From contig NZ_BMMK01000033.1 in NCBI RefSeq assembly GCF_014645795.1, positions 1-40,168 on the forward strand: a stretch of 40,168 nucleotides of DNA, written 5' to 3'. How positions within the stretch are numbered: position 1 is the stretch's first letter; each line of letters begins with the position of its first letter. Positions 16,502 through 26,167 of this stretch are shown one piece after another. The translations under genes and the position numbers were made by a program. The notes below the pieces were generated by a model. It had not been told where the DNA came from. It was given only the letters and a program-made list of their open reading frames with translations, and searched no databases. Source of the DNA: Longimycelium tulufanense. Its GTDB lineage: Bacteria > Actinomycetota > Actinomycetes > Mycobacteriales > Pseudonocardiaceae.

Positions 16502-18291
16502 CACGCCATCACCTCCTCAGGGGTGTCCATAGTGGACAGAAGATGCCGGTATTCGGCGTTGTCCCGCAACAGTTCGTGATGCTCGCCGATGGCAGCGATC
16601 CGACCCTCGGACAGCAGCGCCACCCGGTCGGCGAGCGCTACGGTGCTCGGCCGGTGCGCCACGACCAACGCCGTCACACCCGACAGCACGCGGCGCAACG
16701 CCGCCTCCACCTCGGCCTCGGTGTGCACGTCCAGCGCCGACAACGGGTCGTCCAACACCAGCACCGCCGGCCGTCCGACCACCGCCCTCGCCAACGCAAG
16801 CCGCTGGCGCTGCCCACCGGACAGCGACAGGCCCTGCTCACCGATCCGGGTCGACAACCCCCACGGCAACGCGTCGACGAACTCCTCGGCGTGCGCCACC
16901 CGCAGCGCCGCCCGCACTTCGTCGTCGCTGACGTCGATCCCGCCTAACGCCACGTTCTCCCGCACACTCGCCGAGAACAGCAGCGGTTCCTCGAAGGCGG
17001 TGGCCACCACGCGTCGCAGGTCGGCCAGGGCCAGGTCCCGCACATCCACCCCGTCGACAAGCAGCCGGCCACCGGTCACGTCGTCGAGCCGGGGCACCAA
17101 GGTGGTCAGGGTCGTCTTGCCGGATCCGGTCGTGCCGACCAGCGCCACTGTCTCGCCCGGCCGGATCTCCAGATCCAGCCCGCGAAGCACCTCGGAGTCC
17201 GAGCCCGGGTAGGCGAATCGCACGTCCTCGAAGCGGACGTGTCCCCGGGCGGGTTCCGGCAGCGGCCGCGGCCGCGGCGGGTCGACCACCGTCGGCCGCG
17301 CGTCACGGACCTCCCAGTACCGCTCGCAGGCAGCCGCCGCGGTGTTGGCGTCGGCCAGCAGCCAGCCGATCGAGTCGATGGGCCACCGCAGGTAGGCGGC
17401 GATGGCGACCGCGGCGACCAGGGTGCCCACCGTCATCGTGCCGTTGGCGATGGCATAGCCACCGAGGGCGAGCTGGGCGGCCAGCGTCAGCTCGGGAAGT
17501 ACGATGATCGCCGTCCAGATCGCCGCCAGCAGCCGCACCTTCCGCAGTTCCAGGCCACGCAGGACCCGGGCCTGCTCGCTGAACCTGCGGGCCAGGTGTG
17601 GACCCCGGCCGAACGCCTTGAGGACGCGGATCCCCAGCACCGACTCCTCGACCGTGGTCGCGACATCGCCCGACTGGTCCTGGGCGGCGCGGGCCGCCGC
17701 CCGGTACCTGACCTCGTAGAGCAACGCCAGCAGCACGAGCGGGACGGACATCACGGCGAGCACGGCACCCAGTGGCGGCGCCAGCCAGAACAGCAGTCCC
17801 AGCCCCGCCAGTACCAGCAGGGAGTTGACGACCAGGAAGGTCATCGAGAACGCGACGAACCGGCGGATCGTGCTCAGGTCGGTCACCGCACGCGACAGCA
17901 GCTGCCCGGACTGCCAGCGGTCGTGGAACCCGACGGACAGCCGCTGCAGGTGCGCGTACAGGTCGTGCCGCATCCGCTTCTCGACCCCGGTGGTCGCGCC
18001 GGCCAGCAGCCGGCGCCGAACCCAGAACAGCCCCGCCTCCAGAACCCCCAGCGCGAGCACACCGAGCACCAGCAGCGGAAGCGTGGACAGGTCCCGCTCA
18101 GCCAACGGCCCATCGATGATGCGCTGCACCACCAGCGGGACGCTCAACCCGGCGAGCTGCGCGATCAAGGCACTCAGTCCGGCGCCGACGATGACTGCCC
18201 GGACCGGGCGGAGGTAGGGACCGAGCCGCCACAGCGTGGCCAGCGTCGACTCCCGGTGGACAGTGCTGGGTTCGCCGGACTCCGACAGCAT
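16501..18291 (-). CDS. ABC exporter half-transporter, degenerate-site subunit
   Basis: This 596-residue half-exporter is encoded first in the two-gene operon. It has a six-span membrane domain and an ATPase domain with Walker A GTTGSGKTT, signature LSGGQRQRLAL, Walker B VLVLDDPLSALD and H-loop VAHRPSTV. The Asp-Asp in Walker B replaces the catalytic Glu. This is the rule in heterodimeric exporters such as TM287/288, where one ATP site does not hydrolyse. The ATG at 18291 follows GGGGGAG. The frame remains open further upstream through a repeat copy at 18380-18450, but that extension is not conserved protein sequence and is excluded. Together with its partner it forms one export pump of unknown substrate. 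Confidence 0.9.
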   Translation of the reverse strand: MLSESGEPSTVHRESTLATLWRLGPYLRPVRAVIVGAGLSALIAQLAGLSVPLVVQRIIDGPLAERDLSTLPLLVLGVLALGVLEAGLFWVRRRLLAGATTGVEKRMRHDLYAHLQRLSVGFHDRWQSGQLLSRAVTDLSTIRRFVAFSMTFLVVNSLLVLAGLGLLFWLAPPLGAVLAVMSVPLVLLALLYEVRYRAAARAAQDQSGDVATTVEESVLGIRVLKAFGRGPHLARRFSEQARVLRGLELRKVRLLAAIWTAIIVLPELTLAAQLALGGYAIANGTMTVGTLVAAVAIAAYLRWPIDSIGWLLADANTAAAACERYWEVRDARPTVVDPPRPRPLPEPARGHVRFEDVRFAYPGSDSEVLRGLDLEIRPGETVALVGTTGSGKTTLTTLVPRLDDVTGGRLLVDGVDVRDLALADLRRVVATAFEEPLLFSASVRENVALGGIDVSDDEVRAALRVAHAEEFVDALPWGLSTRIGEQGLSLSGGQRQRLALARAVVGRPAVLVLDDPLSALDVHTEAEVEAALRRVLSGVTALVVAHRPSTVALADRVALLSEGRIAAIGEHHELLRDNAEYRHLLSTMDTPEEVMA

Positions 18292-18379
18292 CGATCTCCC
18301 CCTGACCGGACCTCTGACGACGTTACGGAGCCCGCGCCCGCGCAAGCATCCGGTTTTTTCTTCCCGCGCGCCACCGCGA

Positions 18380-18450
18380 GGTGACGGGCGAAGCGAGCAT
18401 CGCCGCGGCGGCAAGGTGCGCAGCGAAGCCCGGAACCGGCCGTCCAACAC
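18380..18450. repeat. Third copy of the dispersed repeat
   Basis: This segment opens CGCGAGGTGACGGGCGAAGC, with the same flank as the copies at 10152 and 10229, shares AAGGTGCGCAGCGAAGCCCG, and ends CCAACAC. The middle and end are diverged. It lies in the divergent gap between the ABC exporter operon and the 18554 gene, about 90 bp upstream of the exporter start. It shows the element is dispersed, not only tandem. Confidence 0.8.
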
Positions 18451-18553
18451 CGTGCGACCCAACCCTCGTACCTCGAGCGCGATCGAGGTCAAGACGGGTC
18501 CCTAACCCCTTCGAGTGAGGCAGGTCGGGCGGGTACCCGGCATCATCGGCGGC

Positions 18554-18799
18554 GTGGAACGTCCGCAGGCCACGCACTTCTTCCGGGCCGAGCCGACCAT
18601 GGCCTTCCCGCACGGCCGGCTGCTCGCGGTCCGGGCGGGGCGGCTGCTCGTGCTCGCCACCGACGGCTGGGTGGCGCTGGGCCGGTACCTGCCGGCCGCC
18701 GCCGCGCCACTGACCCGCGAGCAGGCCGAGCAGTGGTGTCACACCGAGGAGGTCGCCACCGCCTGGCTGGACGCCGTGCCCGATCCGACCGCCGTCTGA
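18554..18799 (+). CDS. Small hypothetical protein (81 aa)
   Basis: A GTG at 18554 opens a frame beginning MERPQATHFFRAEPTMAFPH, with a central LLAVRAGRLLVLATDGWVAL and a C-terminal REQAEQWCHTEEVATAWLDA. Third-position GC is high throughout and the residue mix is that of a folded soluble protein, so I regard it as real. An upstream in-frame start at 18515 is less likely. I do not recognise the family. It lies convergent to sepH with a hairpin between, in the strip where the exporter operon has been placed relative to the mycobacterial order. Confidence 0.6.
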   Translation: MERPQATHFFRAEPTMAFPHGRLLAVRAGRLLVLATDGWVALGRYLPAAAAPLTREQAEQWCHTEEVATAWLDAVPDPTAV

Positions 18800-18852
18800 C
18801 GGGCACGCCACCGCCGTGCCCCGTTGACGGGGGCGGGCCGGAAACGCGTCAT

Positions 18853-18874
18853 GCCCGGCGCGCCGACGCCGGGC
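18853..18874. terminator. Hairpin between convergent genes
   Basis: GCCCGGCG at 18853-18860 pairs with CGCCGGGC at 18867-18874 around a 6-base loop. It sits between the stop of the 81-residue gene and the stop of sepH and could end transcription from both sides. There is no T run. Confidence 0.6.
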
Positions 18875-18892
18875 CCGGAATGATCCGGAGGG

Positions 18893-19804
18893 TCAACCCC
18901 GTTGTGTTCGCACGCCGAGCAGGACGTCCTCCCATGAGGGGACGATCGGATGATTTTTCCGGCCCCGCCGGCCGTTGCCCTGCTCGGGACGTTTTCCCTG
19001 CTCAGGATCGGTGCTCTGGGGGGCCTCCTGCCGATCGGTGGCAGGCTCGGCCGGCTGCTCGCTGGCCTCGGGCGGATCCCCCACCGCCGGCATCCGCGGC
19101 ACCGTCGGGCTCGCGGCGCTCCCGCCGTCGGGGGCCTGCTGCCCGGCCGCTCGCTCGCTCTCCTCCAGCTCCAGTGCCTGCCGGGCCAACCGTGTCACCG
19201 GCCGGACCGTTCGCAGCTGCCGGCCTGGTGAAGGGTCGACGAGGTCGGCCGCGTGCTCGTCGAGCGCGGTCACGGTGCCGCCGTGCGCACCCGGGTGGTA
19301 GACCCAGTGCGCCCGGTTGTCCGAGCGGCCCGCGGTCCACCGCAGCTGCACGACCCACCGGCCGTCCTCCCCACGCCAGGAGTCCCACGCCGTCTGCGCG
19401 TAGTCCTGGCCGCGTAGGCCGAACGCGTGCGCCACGACCTCGCCCAGCGTCTGCACGTCCGGGCCGTCCTCGCGGACCGGGTGCGCGCGCTGGGCGAGCT
19501 CGGCGGTACGGGACCGCTCCAGCAGCACCGGGTAGGCGAAGCGCTCCACCCTCGCCACCGGCACCCCCGCGGCCGCCGCCACCTGCTCCACCGACTCACC
19601 GGCCCGGATCCGGGCCTGGATCTCACGTGGGCGCATCGGGCTCTCCGTCTCGATCTGGATCTGGCCCAGCCGGGTGACGTCCCCGCGGGCCGCGGCGCGT
19701 AGCCGCTCGTCCGCGGGCAGGGTGAACCGCTCGCCGCACGCGGGGTCCTCGAGGATGACACTCCTGCCGTCCTCGTCGAGCCCGACCACGCGCAGCGCTC
19801 GCAT
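18893..19804 (-). CDS. sepH: Septation protein SepH (DUF3071)
   Basis: This 303-residue cytoplasmic protein acts in actinobacterial cell division by binding FtsZ and promoting ring assembly. Its start is the conserved MRALRVVGLDEDGRSVILED. A helix-turn-helix-like segment follows (MRPREIQARIRAGESVEQVA, then AAAGVPVARVERFAYPV), then a conserved WDSWRGEDGRWVVQLRW region. A long acidic, Pro- and Gln-rich linker leads to the short C-terminal motif PIVPSWEDVLLG, the family's hallmark tail. The ATG at 19804 is preferred over longer frames because it begins at the conserved start. Its position beside serC matches Rv0883c-Rv0884c. A hairpin at 19848-19881 separates it from serC, so it likely has its own promoter. 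Confidence 0.9.
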   Translation of the reverse strand: MRALRVVGLDEDGRSVILEDPACGERFTLPADERLRAAARGDVTRLGQIQIETESPMRPREIQARIRAGESVEQVAAAAGVPVARVERFAYPVLLERSRTAELAQRAHPVREDGPDVQTLGEVVAHAFGLRGQDYAQTAWDSWRGEDGRWVVQLRWTAGRSDNRAHWVYHPGAHGGTVTALDEHAADLVDPSPGRQLRTVRPVTRLARQALELEESERAAGQQAPDGGSAASPTVPRMPAVGDPPEASEQPAEPATDRQEAPQSTDPEQGKRPEQGNGRRGRKNHPIVPSWEDVLLGVRTQRG

Positions 19805-19847
19805 CACGGCCTCCCCAACTACTTCACCTCGCCGGTCCGACGGTAGG

Positions 19848-19881
19848 CCGGCGCGCCGCCTTGACGAGGAAGGCGCGCCGG
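19848..19881 (-). terminator. Hairpin between serC and sepH
   Basis: CCGGCGCGCC at 19848-19857 pairs with GGCGCGCCGG at 19872-19881 around 14 bases that include CCTT and GGAA. It lies 100 bp downstream of serC and about 45 bp upstream of the sepH start on the same strand, as expected for a serC terminator. Confidence 0.6.
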
Positions 19882-19980
19882 GACTCACCGCGATCCGATC
19901 GCGACACGGGCGTGATCTTGCCCGCTCGGTACCCGGGTTGCCAATGCGAGAACTACTCAATCACCGGGGAGGTAACCCAC

Positions 19981-21243
<1,263 letters not shown>

Positions 21244-21257
21244 CTACCCGCCCGGCG

Positions 21258-22220
21258 TCAGGTCACCGCCACGACCGGCGAGCCGCAGCACCTCTTGTAC
21301 TTGCGGCCGGAGCCGCACCAGCACGGCTCGTTGCGACCGGGCGGCCAGGACGTCGCGCGCCCCCGCCTCGCCAGGTCGGCAGCGTAGTGCGCGCGGGTCC
21401 TCCGCTCCTGCGGATCCAGGTCGTTCGCGGTCACGAACTCGGCGAAGTCCTCAACATCTCCGGTGGCGACCATCAGGGTGCCGGCCGCCTCCCGCAACGC
21501 GTTCTCCACCTCGCGCCGGTGCTCGGCGTGCGGGTCGGCCACGCGCGCGAAGTCGGGATAGGAGTCCGGCCAGCGGCGCAGCACCTCGGTGAGCTGCTCG
21601 GGCGGCCAGTACAGGACCGCGACCGGACCCACCGGCTGCATCGGGACCTCCTCGTCCTCCCCGGGGAGCGCCTCGACCTCGTGCAACCGCGCCACCAGCT
21701 CCTCCTGGGCGAGCACGGCCACGCCGTCCCAGTCGTCCGGCGGCTGGCCCAGCGCGTCCCGCAGCTGGTGCCGGGTCACCAGCAGGTCGAGCAGTACCAG
21801 GTCGTCCAGCACGTCCTCGGCGTCCGGGTCCGGCAGTGCGCCGTAGCTGCGGGTGAGCCCGGCATTGACCCAGCGCAGTGCCGCGTGCAGCTCGCCGGTC
21901 TCCTCCAGTACCTCGGCGGCCAGCTGGTACGGCTCGGGCTCGGTGGGGCGGCCGGCCCACAGCTCGGCCAGCTGCGCCCGGGCGTCCTCGGCGCGCCCAA
22001 TGTCGAACAGGAACCCGGCGTAGAGCGCGCGGGCCTCGGCCGGCCCGTCCGTGTCGACCACCCGCCGGTACAGTTCGTCGGCACGGTAGGGGTCGCCGGC
22101 GAGATGCCACTCCCCGGCGGCCTCCAGCAGTAGTTCGGCCCGTTCCTCGGGGCTCGACTCGGCCTCCTGCTCGCACGCCCGTGCCCGCGTCACGTGCTCG
22201 GAGGCGGTGACCGCCGTCAT
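21258..22220 (-). CDS. SEC-C motif protein with TPR-like region
   Basis: This 320-residue protein ends in RNEPCWCGSGRKYKRCCG, a SEC-C zinc-binding motif (C-x-C-x8-C-C) as found at the end of SecA and in many stand-alone proteins. The first two thirds are Ala, Leu and Glu rich with helical pairs such as EWHLAGDPYRADELYRRVVD and LYAGFLFDIGRAEDARAQLA, which look like TPR repeats. The ATG at 22220 begins MTAVTASEHVTRAR; an upstream frame extension adds only Arg/Gly-rich sequence. Likely an adaptor that binds protein or RNA; the specific role is unknown. It lies between serC and citA on the same strand but with gaps of about 140-160 bp on each side. Confidence 0.8.
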   Translation of the reverse strand: MTAVTASEHVTRARACEQEAESSPEERAELLLEAAGEWHLAGDPYRADELYRRVVDTDGPAEARALYAGFLFDIGRAEDARAQLAELWAGRPTEPEPYQLAAEVLEETGELHAALRWVNAGLTRSYGALPDPDAEDVLDDLVLLDLLVTRHQLRDALGQPPDDWDGVAVLAQEELVARLHEVEALPGEDEEVPMQPVGPVAVLYWPPEQLTEVLRRWPDSYPDFARVADPHAEHRREVENALREAAGTLMVATGDVEDFAEFVTANDLDPQERRTRAHYAADLARRGRATSWPPGRNEPCWCGSGRKYKRCCGSPVVAVT

Positions 22221-22382
22221 AGTCACCACGTTAGTCCCGTGCCGGCCCCGTCGCCGTGACCCGAGCGCCCGCGTCGCCCCCGGGCCGCGACCCGGGCCAG
22301 CCACCGCCCGCCGTCGTCAGCCCGGCCGATCAGGCGCTGCCGCCCCGCTGCGCGGGCGGTGCTACCGGGCCGGCAGCGCGGA

Positions 22383-23504
22383 TCAGCTGTGGCTGATCTC
22401 GTCCCAGCCCGGGACCTCCTGCGGGTGCCGCGGTCCGGGCCCCACGTACTGGGCGGACGGGCGGACCAGCCGGCCCGTGCGCTTCTGCTCCAGGACGTGC
22501 GCGCACCAGCCCGCGGTGCGGGCACAGGTGAACATCGCGGGCATCATGTGCGGCGGCACCTCGGCGAAGTCCAGGATCGCCGCCGCCCAGAACTCGACGT
22601 TGGTCTCGATGGCCCGGTCCGGCCGGCGCTCCCGCAGCTCGGTCAGGGCGGCCTGCTCGAGTGCGTGCGCCACTTCGTACCGGGCGGCACCCAGCTCCTT
22701 GCAGGTGCGGCGGAGCACCCGCGCCCGCGGGTCCTCGGCCCGGTACACCCGGTGCCCGAAGCCCATCAGGCGGCTGCCGGAGTCGAGGATGTCGCGCACC
22801 ACCTTGCGCGCGTCACCGACCCGCTCCACCTCCTCGATCATCGGCAGCACCCGGGCCGGCGCACCACCGTGCAGCGGGCCGGACATGGCGCCGATCGCGC
22901 CGGACAGGCACGCGGCCACGTCAGCACCGGTGGAGGCGATGACGCGTGCGGTGAAGGTGGAGGCGTTCATGCCGTGCTCGGCGGCGGAGACCCAGTAGGC
23001 GTCGATCGCCTTCACGTGCTTGGGGTCGGGCTCGCCACGCCACCGCGTCATGAAGCGCTCGGTGATGGTGCGGCACTCGTCGATCCGGGCCTGCGGCACC
23101 GCCGGGCTGCCGATGCCGCGCGCCGACTGCGCCACGTACGACAGCGCCATGACCGCGGCGCGCGCCAGCTGTTCGCGGGCGGTCTCGTCGGTGATGTCCA
23201 GCAGCGGCTGGTAGCCCCAGATCGGGGCCAGCATGGCCAGCGCCGCCTGCACGTCCACCCGTACGTCACCGGTGTGCACCGGGATGGGGAACGGCTCGGC
23301 GGGGGGCAGGCCGGGGCCAAACCTCCCGTCGACCAGCAGCGCCCAGACGTTACCGAACGTGACCTTTCCGGCCAGGTCCTCGATGTCCACGCCGCGGTAG
23401 CGCAGCGCTCCGCCGTCCCGGTCCGGTTCGGCGATCTCGGTCTGGAAGGCGACCACGCCCTCCAGGCCCTGCCGGAACTCCTGCTGCACGGCGTTGTGCG
23501 TCAC
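22383..23504 (-). CDS. citA: Citrate synthase 2, CitA type
   Basis: This 373-residue enzyme condenses acetyl-CoA with oxaloacetate, or acts as a methylcitrate-synthase-like paralogue. Catalytic histidines are visible at 177 (SAAEHGMN), 212 (GPLHGGAP) and 251 (GFGHRVYR). The third catalytic position, normally Asp in NVDFYSG, is Glu304 in TNVEFWAA. I recall the same change in the mycobacterial CitA (Rv0889c) group, so it is probably a subfamily trait. The GTG at 23504 has AGGGGAG upstream. It is divergent from the urease operon across 213 bp. The genome also has a standard GltA2-type enzyme at 37384, so the main cycle does not depend on this gene. Confidence 0.9.
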   Translation of the reverse strand: MTHNAVQQEFRQGLEGVVAFQTEIAEPDRDGGALRYRGVDIEDLAGKVTFGNVWALLVDGRFGPGLPPAEPFPIPVHTGDVRVDVQAALAMLAPIWGYQPLLDITDETAREQLARAAVMALSYVAQSARGIGSPAVPQARIDECRTITERFMTRWRGEPDPKHVKAIDAYWVSAAEHGMNASTFTARVIASTGADVAACLSGAIGAMSGPLHGGAPARVLPMIEEVERVGDARKVVRDILDSGSRLMGFGHRVYRAEDPRARVLRRTCKELGAARYEVAHALEQAALTELRERRPDRAIETNVEFWAAAILDFAEVPPHMMPAMFTCARTAGWCAHVLEQKRTGRLVRPSAQYVGPGPRHPQEVPGWDEISHS

Positions 23505-23655
23505 GACGCTCCCCTTACCCGACTTGATCGTTGCCGCAACCTTGCACCCGTTTAGCGGTTCCGGCAATCGTCCGTACCGGACTTTTCCCGCCTGGACGGC
23601 GTGGTTCATCTCACGCCGGCTGCGGTGATGGTCAATTAGCACAACGAGGCGCCAA

Positions 23656-23692
23656 TTAACACGAATGGAACATCGTGGTATCGCACAGTAAC
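23656..23692 (+). promoter_or_regulatory. Candidate GlnR operator for urease
   Basis: Upstream of ureA the sequence shows TTAAC, six bases, GGAAC, six bases, GTATC, five bases, GTAAC. The GlnR box of actinobacteria is GTnAC-n6-GAAAC repeated; three of the four elements match 4 of 5 positions with the right 11-bp periodicity. GlnR control of urease is established in several actinomycetes. The site ends 25 bp before ureA. It lies in the divergent citA-ureA gap, which also has a GTCCG-TAC-CGGAC dyad near 23565. Confidence 0.4.
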
Positions 23693-23717
23693 AAGTTGCG
23701 GTGCTAAACCAGTCCTT

Positions 23718-24020
23718 ATGCACCTGACGCCCCAGGAACGGGACAAGCTGCTCGTGCATGTGGCCGCTGACCTGGCCCGTCGTCGCCTGGAGCGGGGTGT
23801 GCGGCTCAACCATCCGGAGGCGGTGGCCCTCATCACCGCCCACGTGTTGGAAGGAGCGCGCGACGGGCGGACGGTCGCCGAGCTGACGGCCAGCGGTCGT
23901 GCGGTGCTGCGTCGCGACGAGGTGCTGGAGGGGGTGCCGGAGCTGGTCGACTCGGTGCAGGTGGAGGCGACCTTCCCGGACGGGACCAAGCTGGTGACGG
24001 TGCACGACCCGATCCACTAG
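23718..24020 (+). CDS. ureA: Urease subunit gamma
   Basis: This 100-residue subunit starts [20 protein letters not shown] and ends [19 protein letters not shown], the standard UreA frame and length. It contributes to the (UreABC)3 trimer that hydrolyses urea to ammonia and carbamate in the cytoplasm. It is the first gene of ureABCFGD. The ATG at 23718 has no good ribosome site. The candidate GlnR site just upstream suggests expression under nitrogen limitation. Confidence 0.96.
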   Translation: MHLTPQERDKLLVHVAADLARRRLERGVRLNHPEAVALITAHVLEGARDGRTVAELTASGRAVLRRDEVLEGVPELVDSVQVEATFPDGTKLVTVHDPIH

Positions 24021-24065
24021 CCGCCCCCGCGGCTCCGGTAGCGATCCCTGGCAGTGGAGGTAGGC

Positions 24066-24416
24066 GTGCGCCCTGGCGAAATCATCCCGGCCGCCGAGCC
24101 GGTGCGGCTCAACCCGGGCCGGCCACGGCTGCGGCTGACCGTGGTCAACGTGGCGGACCGGCCGGTGCAGGTCGGCTCCCACTTCCACCTCGCCGCGGCC
24201 AACCCGGGGCTGGAGTTCGACCGGGCGGCCGCCTGGGGGCACCGGCTGGACGTACCGGCGGGCACCGCGGTGCGGTTCGAGCCCGGCGTGGCCCGTGAGG
24301 TCGATGTGATCCCGATCGGCGGCCGGCGGGTGGTGCCCGGCTTGCGGCCGGAGTGGGCCGGGGTGCTGGACGAGCGCGGCCCGGAGCCGACCGGGTCGGG
24401 GAAGGCGGGACAGTGA
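24066..24416 (+). CDS. ureB: Urease subunit beta
   Basis: This 116-residue beta subunit begins [20 protein letters not shown] and carries the conserved [20 protein letters not shown] with NPGLEFDR following, and [20 protein letters not shown]. The GTG at 24066 is chosen because GGAGG lies 5 bases upstream at 24056-24060; a start at 24054 would include the ribosome site in the coding sequence. The C-terminal 20 residues are an ordinary low-complexity tail. Its stop overlaps the ureC GTG by 4 bp, so the two are co-translated. Confidence 0.95.
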   Translation: MRPGEIIPAAEPVRLNPGRPRLRLTVVNVADRPVQVGSHFHLAAANPGLEFDRAAAWGHRLDVPAGTAVRFEPGVAREVDVIPIGGRRVVPGLRPEWAGVLDERGPEPTGSGKAGQ

Positions 24417-26152
24417 GCGAGGCGGTGCCCGGCCCGATGGTCGAGCGGGAGCGGTACGTCGAGCTGCTCGGCCCCACCACCGGCGACCGGATCAGGCTCG
24501 CCGACACGAACCTGCTGGTCGAGGTGACCGAGGACCGCGCGCGGGGACCGGAGGGTTGCGGGGACGAGGTCATCTTCGGCGGCGGCAAGGTGGTCCGGGA
24601 GTCGATGGGGCAGGCGGTCGCGACCCGCGCCGAGGGAACGCCGGACGTGGTGGTGACCGGCGTGGTCGTGCTGGACCACTGGGGTGTGGTCAAGGCCGAT
24701 GTCGGTATCCGGGACGGCCGGATCGTCGGGATCGGCAAGGCCGGCAACCCCGACACCATGGACGGCGTCGACCCCGCGCTGGTGATCGGGCCGGGCACGG
24801 AGATCATCGTGGGCAACGGCAAGATCCTCACCGCGGGAGGCGTCGACTGCCACGTGCACTTCGTCTGCCCGCAGCTGGTGGAGACCGCGCTGGCGTCCGG
24901 GCTGACCACCCTGGTCGGCGGCGGTACCGGTCCGGCGGAGGGAAGCAAGGCCACGACCGTCACACCGGGCGCGTGGAACATCGCCCGGATGCTCGGCGCA
25001 CTGGACGGCCTTCCGGTGAACGTCCTGTTCCTGGGCAAGGGAAACACCGTCCGCGCCGACGCGCTGTGGGAGCAACTGCGTGCCGGAGCTGGTGGATTCA
25101 AGCTGCACGAGGACTGGGGATCGACCCCCGCCGCGATCGACGCCGCCCTGCGGGTGGCCGACGAGAGCGGTGTGCAGGTGGCCCTCCACACCGACACGCT
25201 CAACGAGGCCGGGTTCGTGGAGTCCACCCTGGATGCTATCGGTGGGCGGTCGATCAACGCCTACCACACCGAGGGAGCCGGCGGCGGCCACGCACCGGAC
25301 ATCATTCGCGTCGTGGGGGAGCCGAACGTGTTGCCGTCCTCCACCAACCCCACGCGACCGCACACCGTTAACACCCTCGAGGAGCACCTCGACATGTTGA
25401 TGGTGTGCCACCACCTCAACCCGTCGGTCCCGGAGGACCTGGCGTTCGCGGAAAGCCGGATCCGGCCGACCACGATCGCCGCCGAGGACGTCCTGCACGA
25501 CATCGGCGCGATCTCGATGATGAGCTCCGACGCACAGGCGATGGGCCGCATCGGTGAGGTCATCGTGCGGACCTGGCAGACCGCGCACGTGATGAAGGAG
25601 CGCCGTGGCGCGTTGCGCGGCGACGGTACCGCCGACAACCTGCGTGCGCGGCGCTACGTCGCGAAGTACACGATCAACCCGGCCATCGCGCACGGCTTCG
25701 ACCACGAGGTCGGCTCGGTGGAGGTGGGCAAGCTCGCCGACCTCGTGTTGTGGGAACCGCGGTTCTTCGGGGTGCGGCCGCATCTGGTACTCAAGGGCGG
25801 CTTCGTGGCCTGGGCCCAGATGGGCGACCCCAACGCCTCCATCCCGACGCCGCAGCCCGTGTGGGGACGGCCGATGTTCGGTGCCGCACCGCGTCCCGCC
25901 GCCAACGGCAGCGCGCACTTCGTCGCCGAGGCGGCGCTGGCGGACGGACTGCCGGAGCGGTTGGGCACCGCCACGCCGATGGTCGCGGTGCGGGACACGC
26001 GCCGGCGGGGCAAGGCCGACATGGTGCTCAACGACCTGGTGCCGAAGGTGGAGGTCGACCCGGACAGCTTCGCCGTGTACATCGAGGGCGAGCCGGTCGA
26101 GCCGGCTCCCGTGGCCGAGCTGCCCATGGCGCAGCGGTACTTCCTGTTCTGA
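24413..26152 (+). CDS. ureC: Urease catalytic subunit alpha
   Basis: This 579-residue catalytic subunit holds the two-nickel centre. Seen in the sequence: His147 and His149 (CHVHF), Lys230 in [10 protein letters not shown] (the carbamylated lysine), His259 in ALHTDT, His285 in [10 protein letters not shown], the flap Cys332-His333-His334 in MVCHHLNPS, and Asp373 in SSDAQAMGR. All essential residues are present, so the enzyme should be active. The start is GTG at 24413, in a GTGA overlap with ureB. The length is close to the family norm. Accessory genes ureF, ureG and ureD follow directly. Confidence 0.97.
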   Translation: MSEAVPGPMVERERYVELLGPTTGDRIRLADTNLLVEVTEDRARGPEGCGDEVIFGGGKVVRESMGQAVATRAEGTPDVVVTGVVVLDHWGVVKADVGIRDGRIVGIGKAGNPDTMDGVDPALVIGPGTEIIVGNGKILTAGGVDCHVHFVCPQLVETALASGLTTLVGGGTGPAEGSKATTVTPGAWNIARMLGALDGLPVNVLFLGKGNTVRADALWEQLRAGAGGFKLHEDWGSTPAAIDAALRVADESGVQVALHTDTLNEAGFVESTLDAIGGRSINAYHTEGAGGGHAPDIIRVVGEPNVLPSSTNPTRPHTVNTLEEHLDMLMVCHHLNPSVPEDLAFAESRIRPTTIAAEDVLHDIGAISMMSSDAQAMGRIGEVIVRTWQTAHVMKERRGALRGDGTADNLRARRYVAKYTINPAIAHGFDHEVGSVEVGKLADLVLWEPRFFGVRPHLVLKGGFVAWAQMGDPNASIPTPQPVWGRPMFGAAPRPAANGSAHFVAEAALADGLPERLGTATPMVAVRDTRRRGKADMVLNDLVPKVEVDPDSFAVYIEGEPVEPAPVAELPMAQRYFLF

Positions 26153-26167
26153 GAAGGGGGGTCCACG

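Noticed and set aside
18292-18492. N-terminal extension of the ABC exporter subunit through the repeat copy
   Set aside because: The extension is translated repeat DNA; the ATG at 18291 has a strong ribosome site and starts a normal half-exporter.
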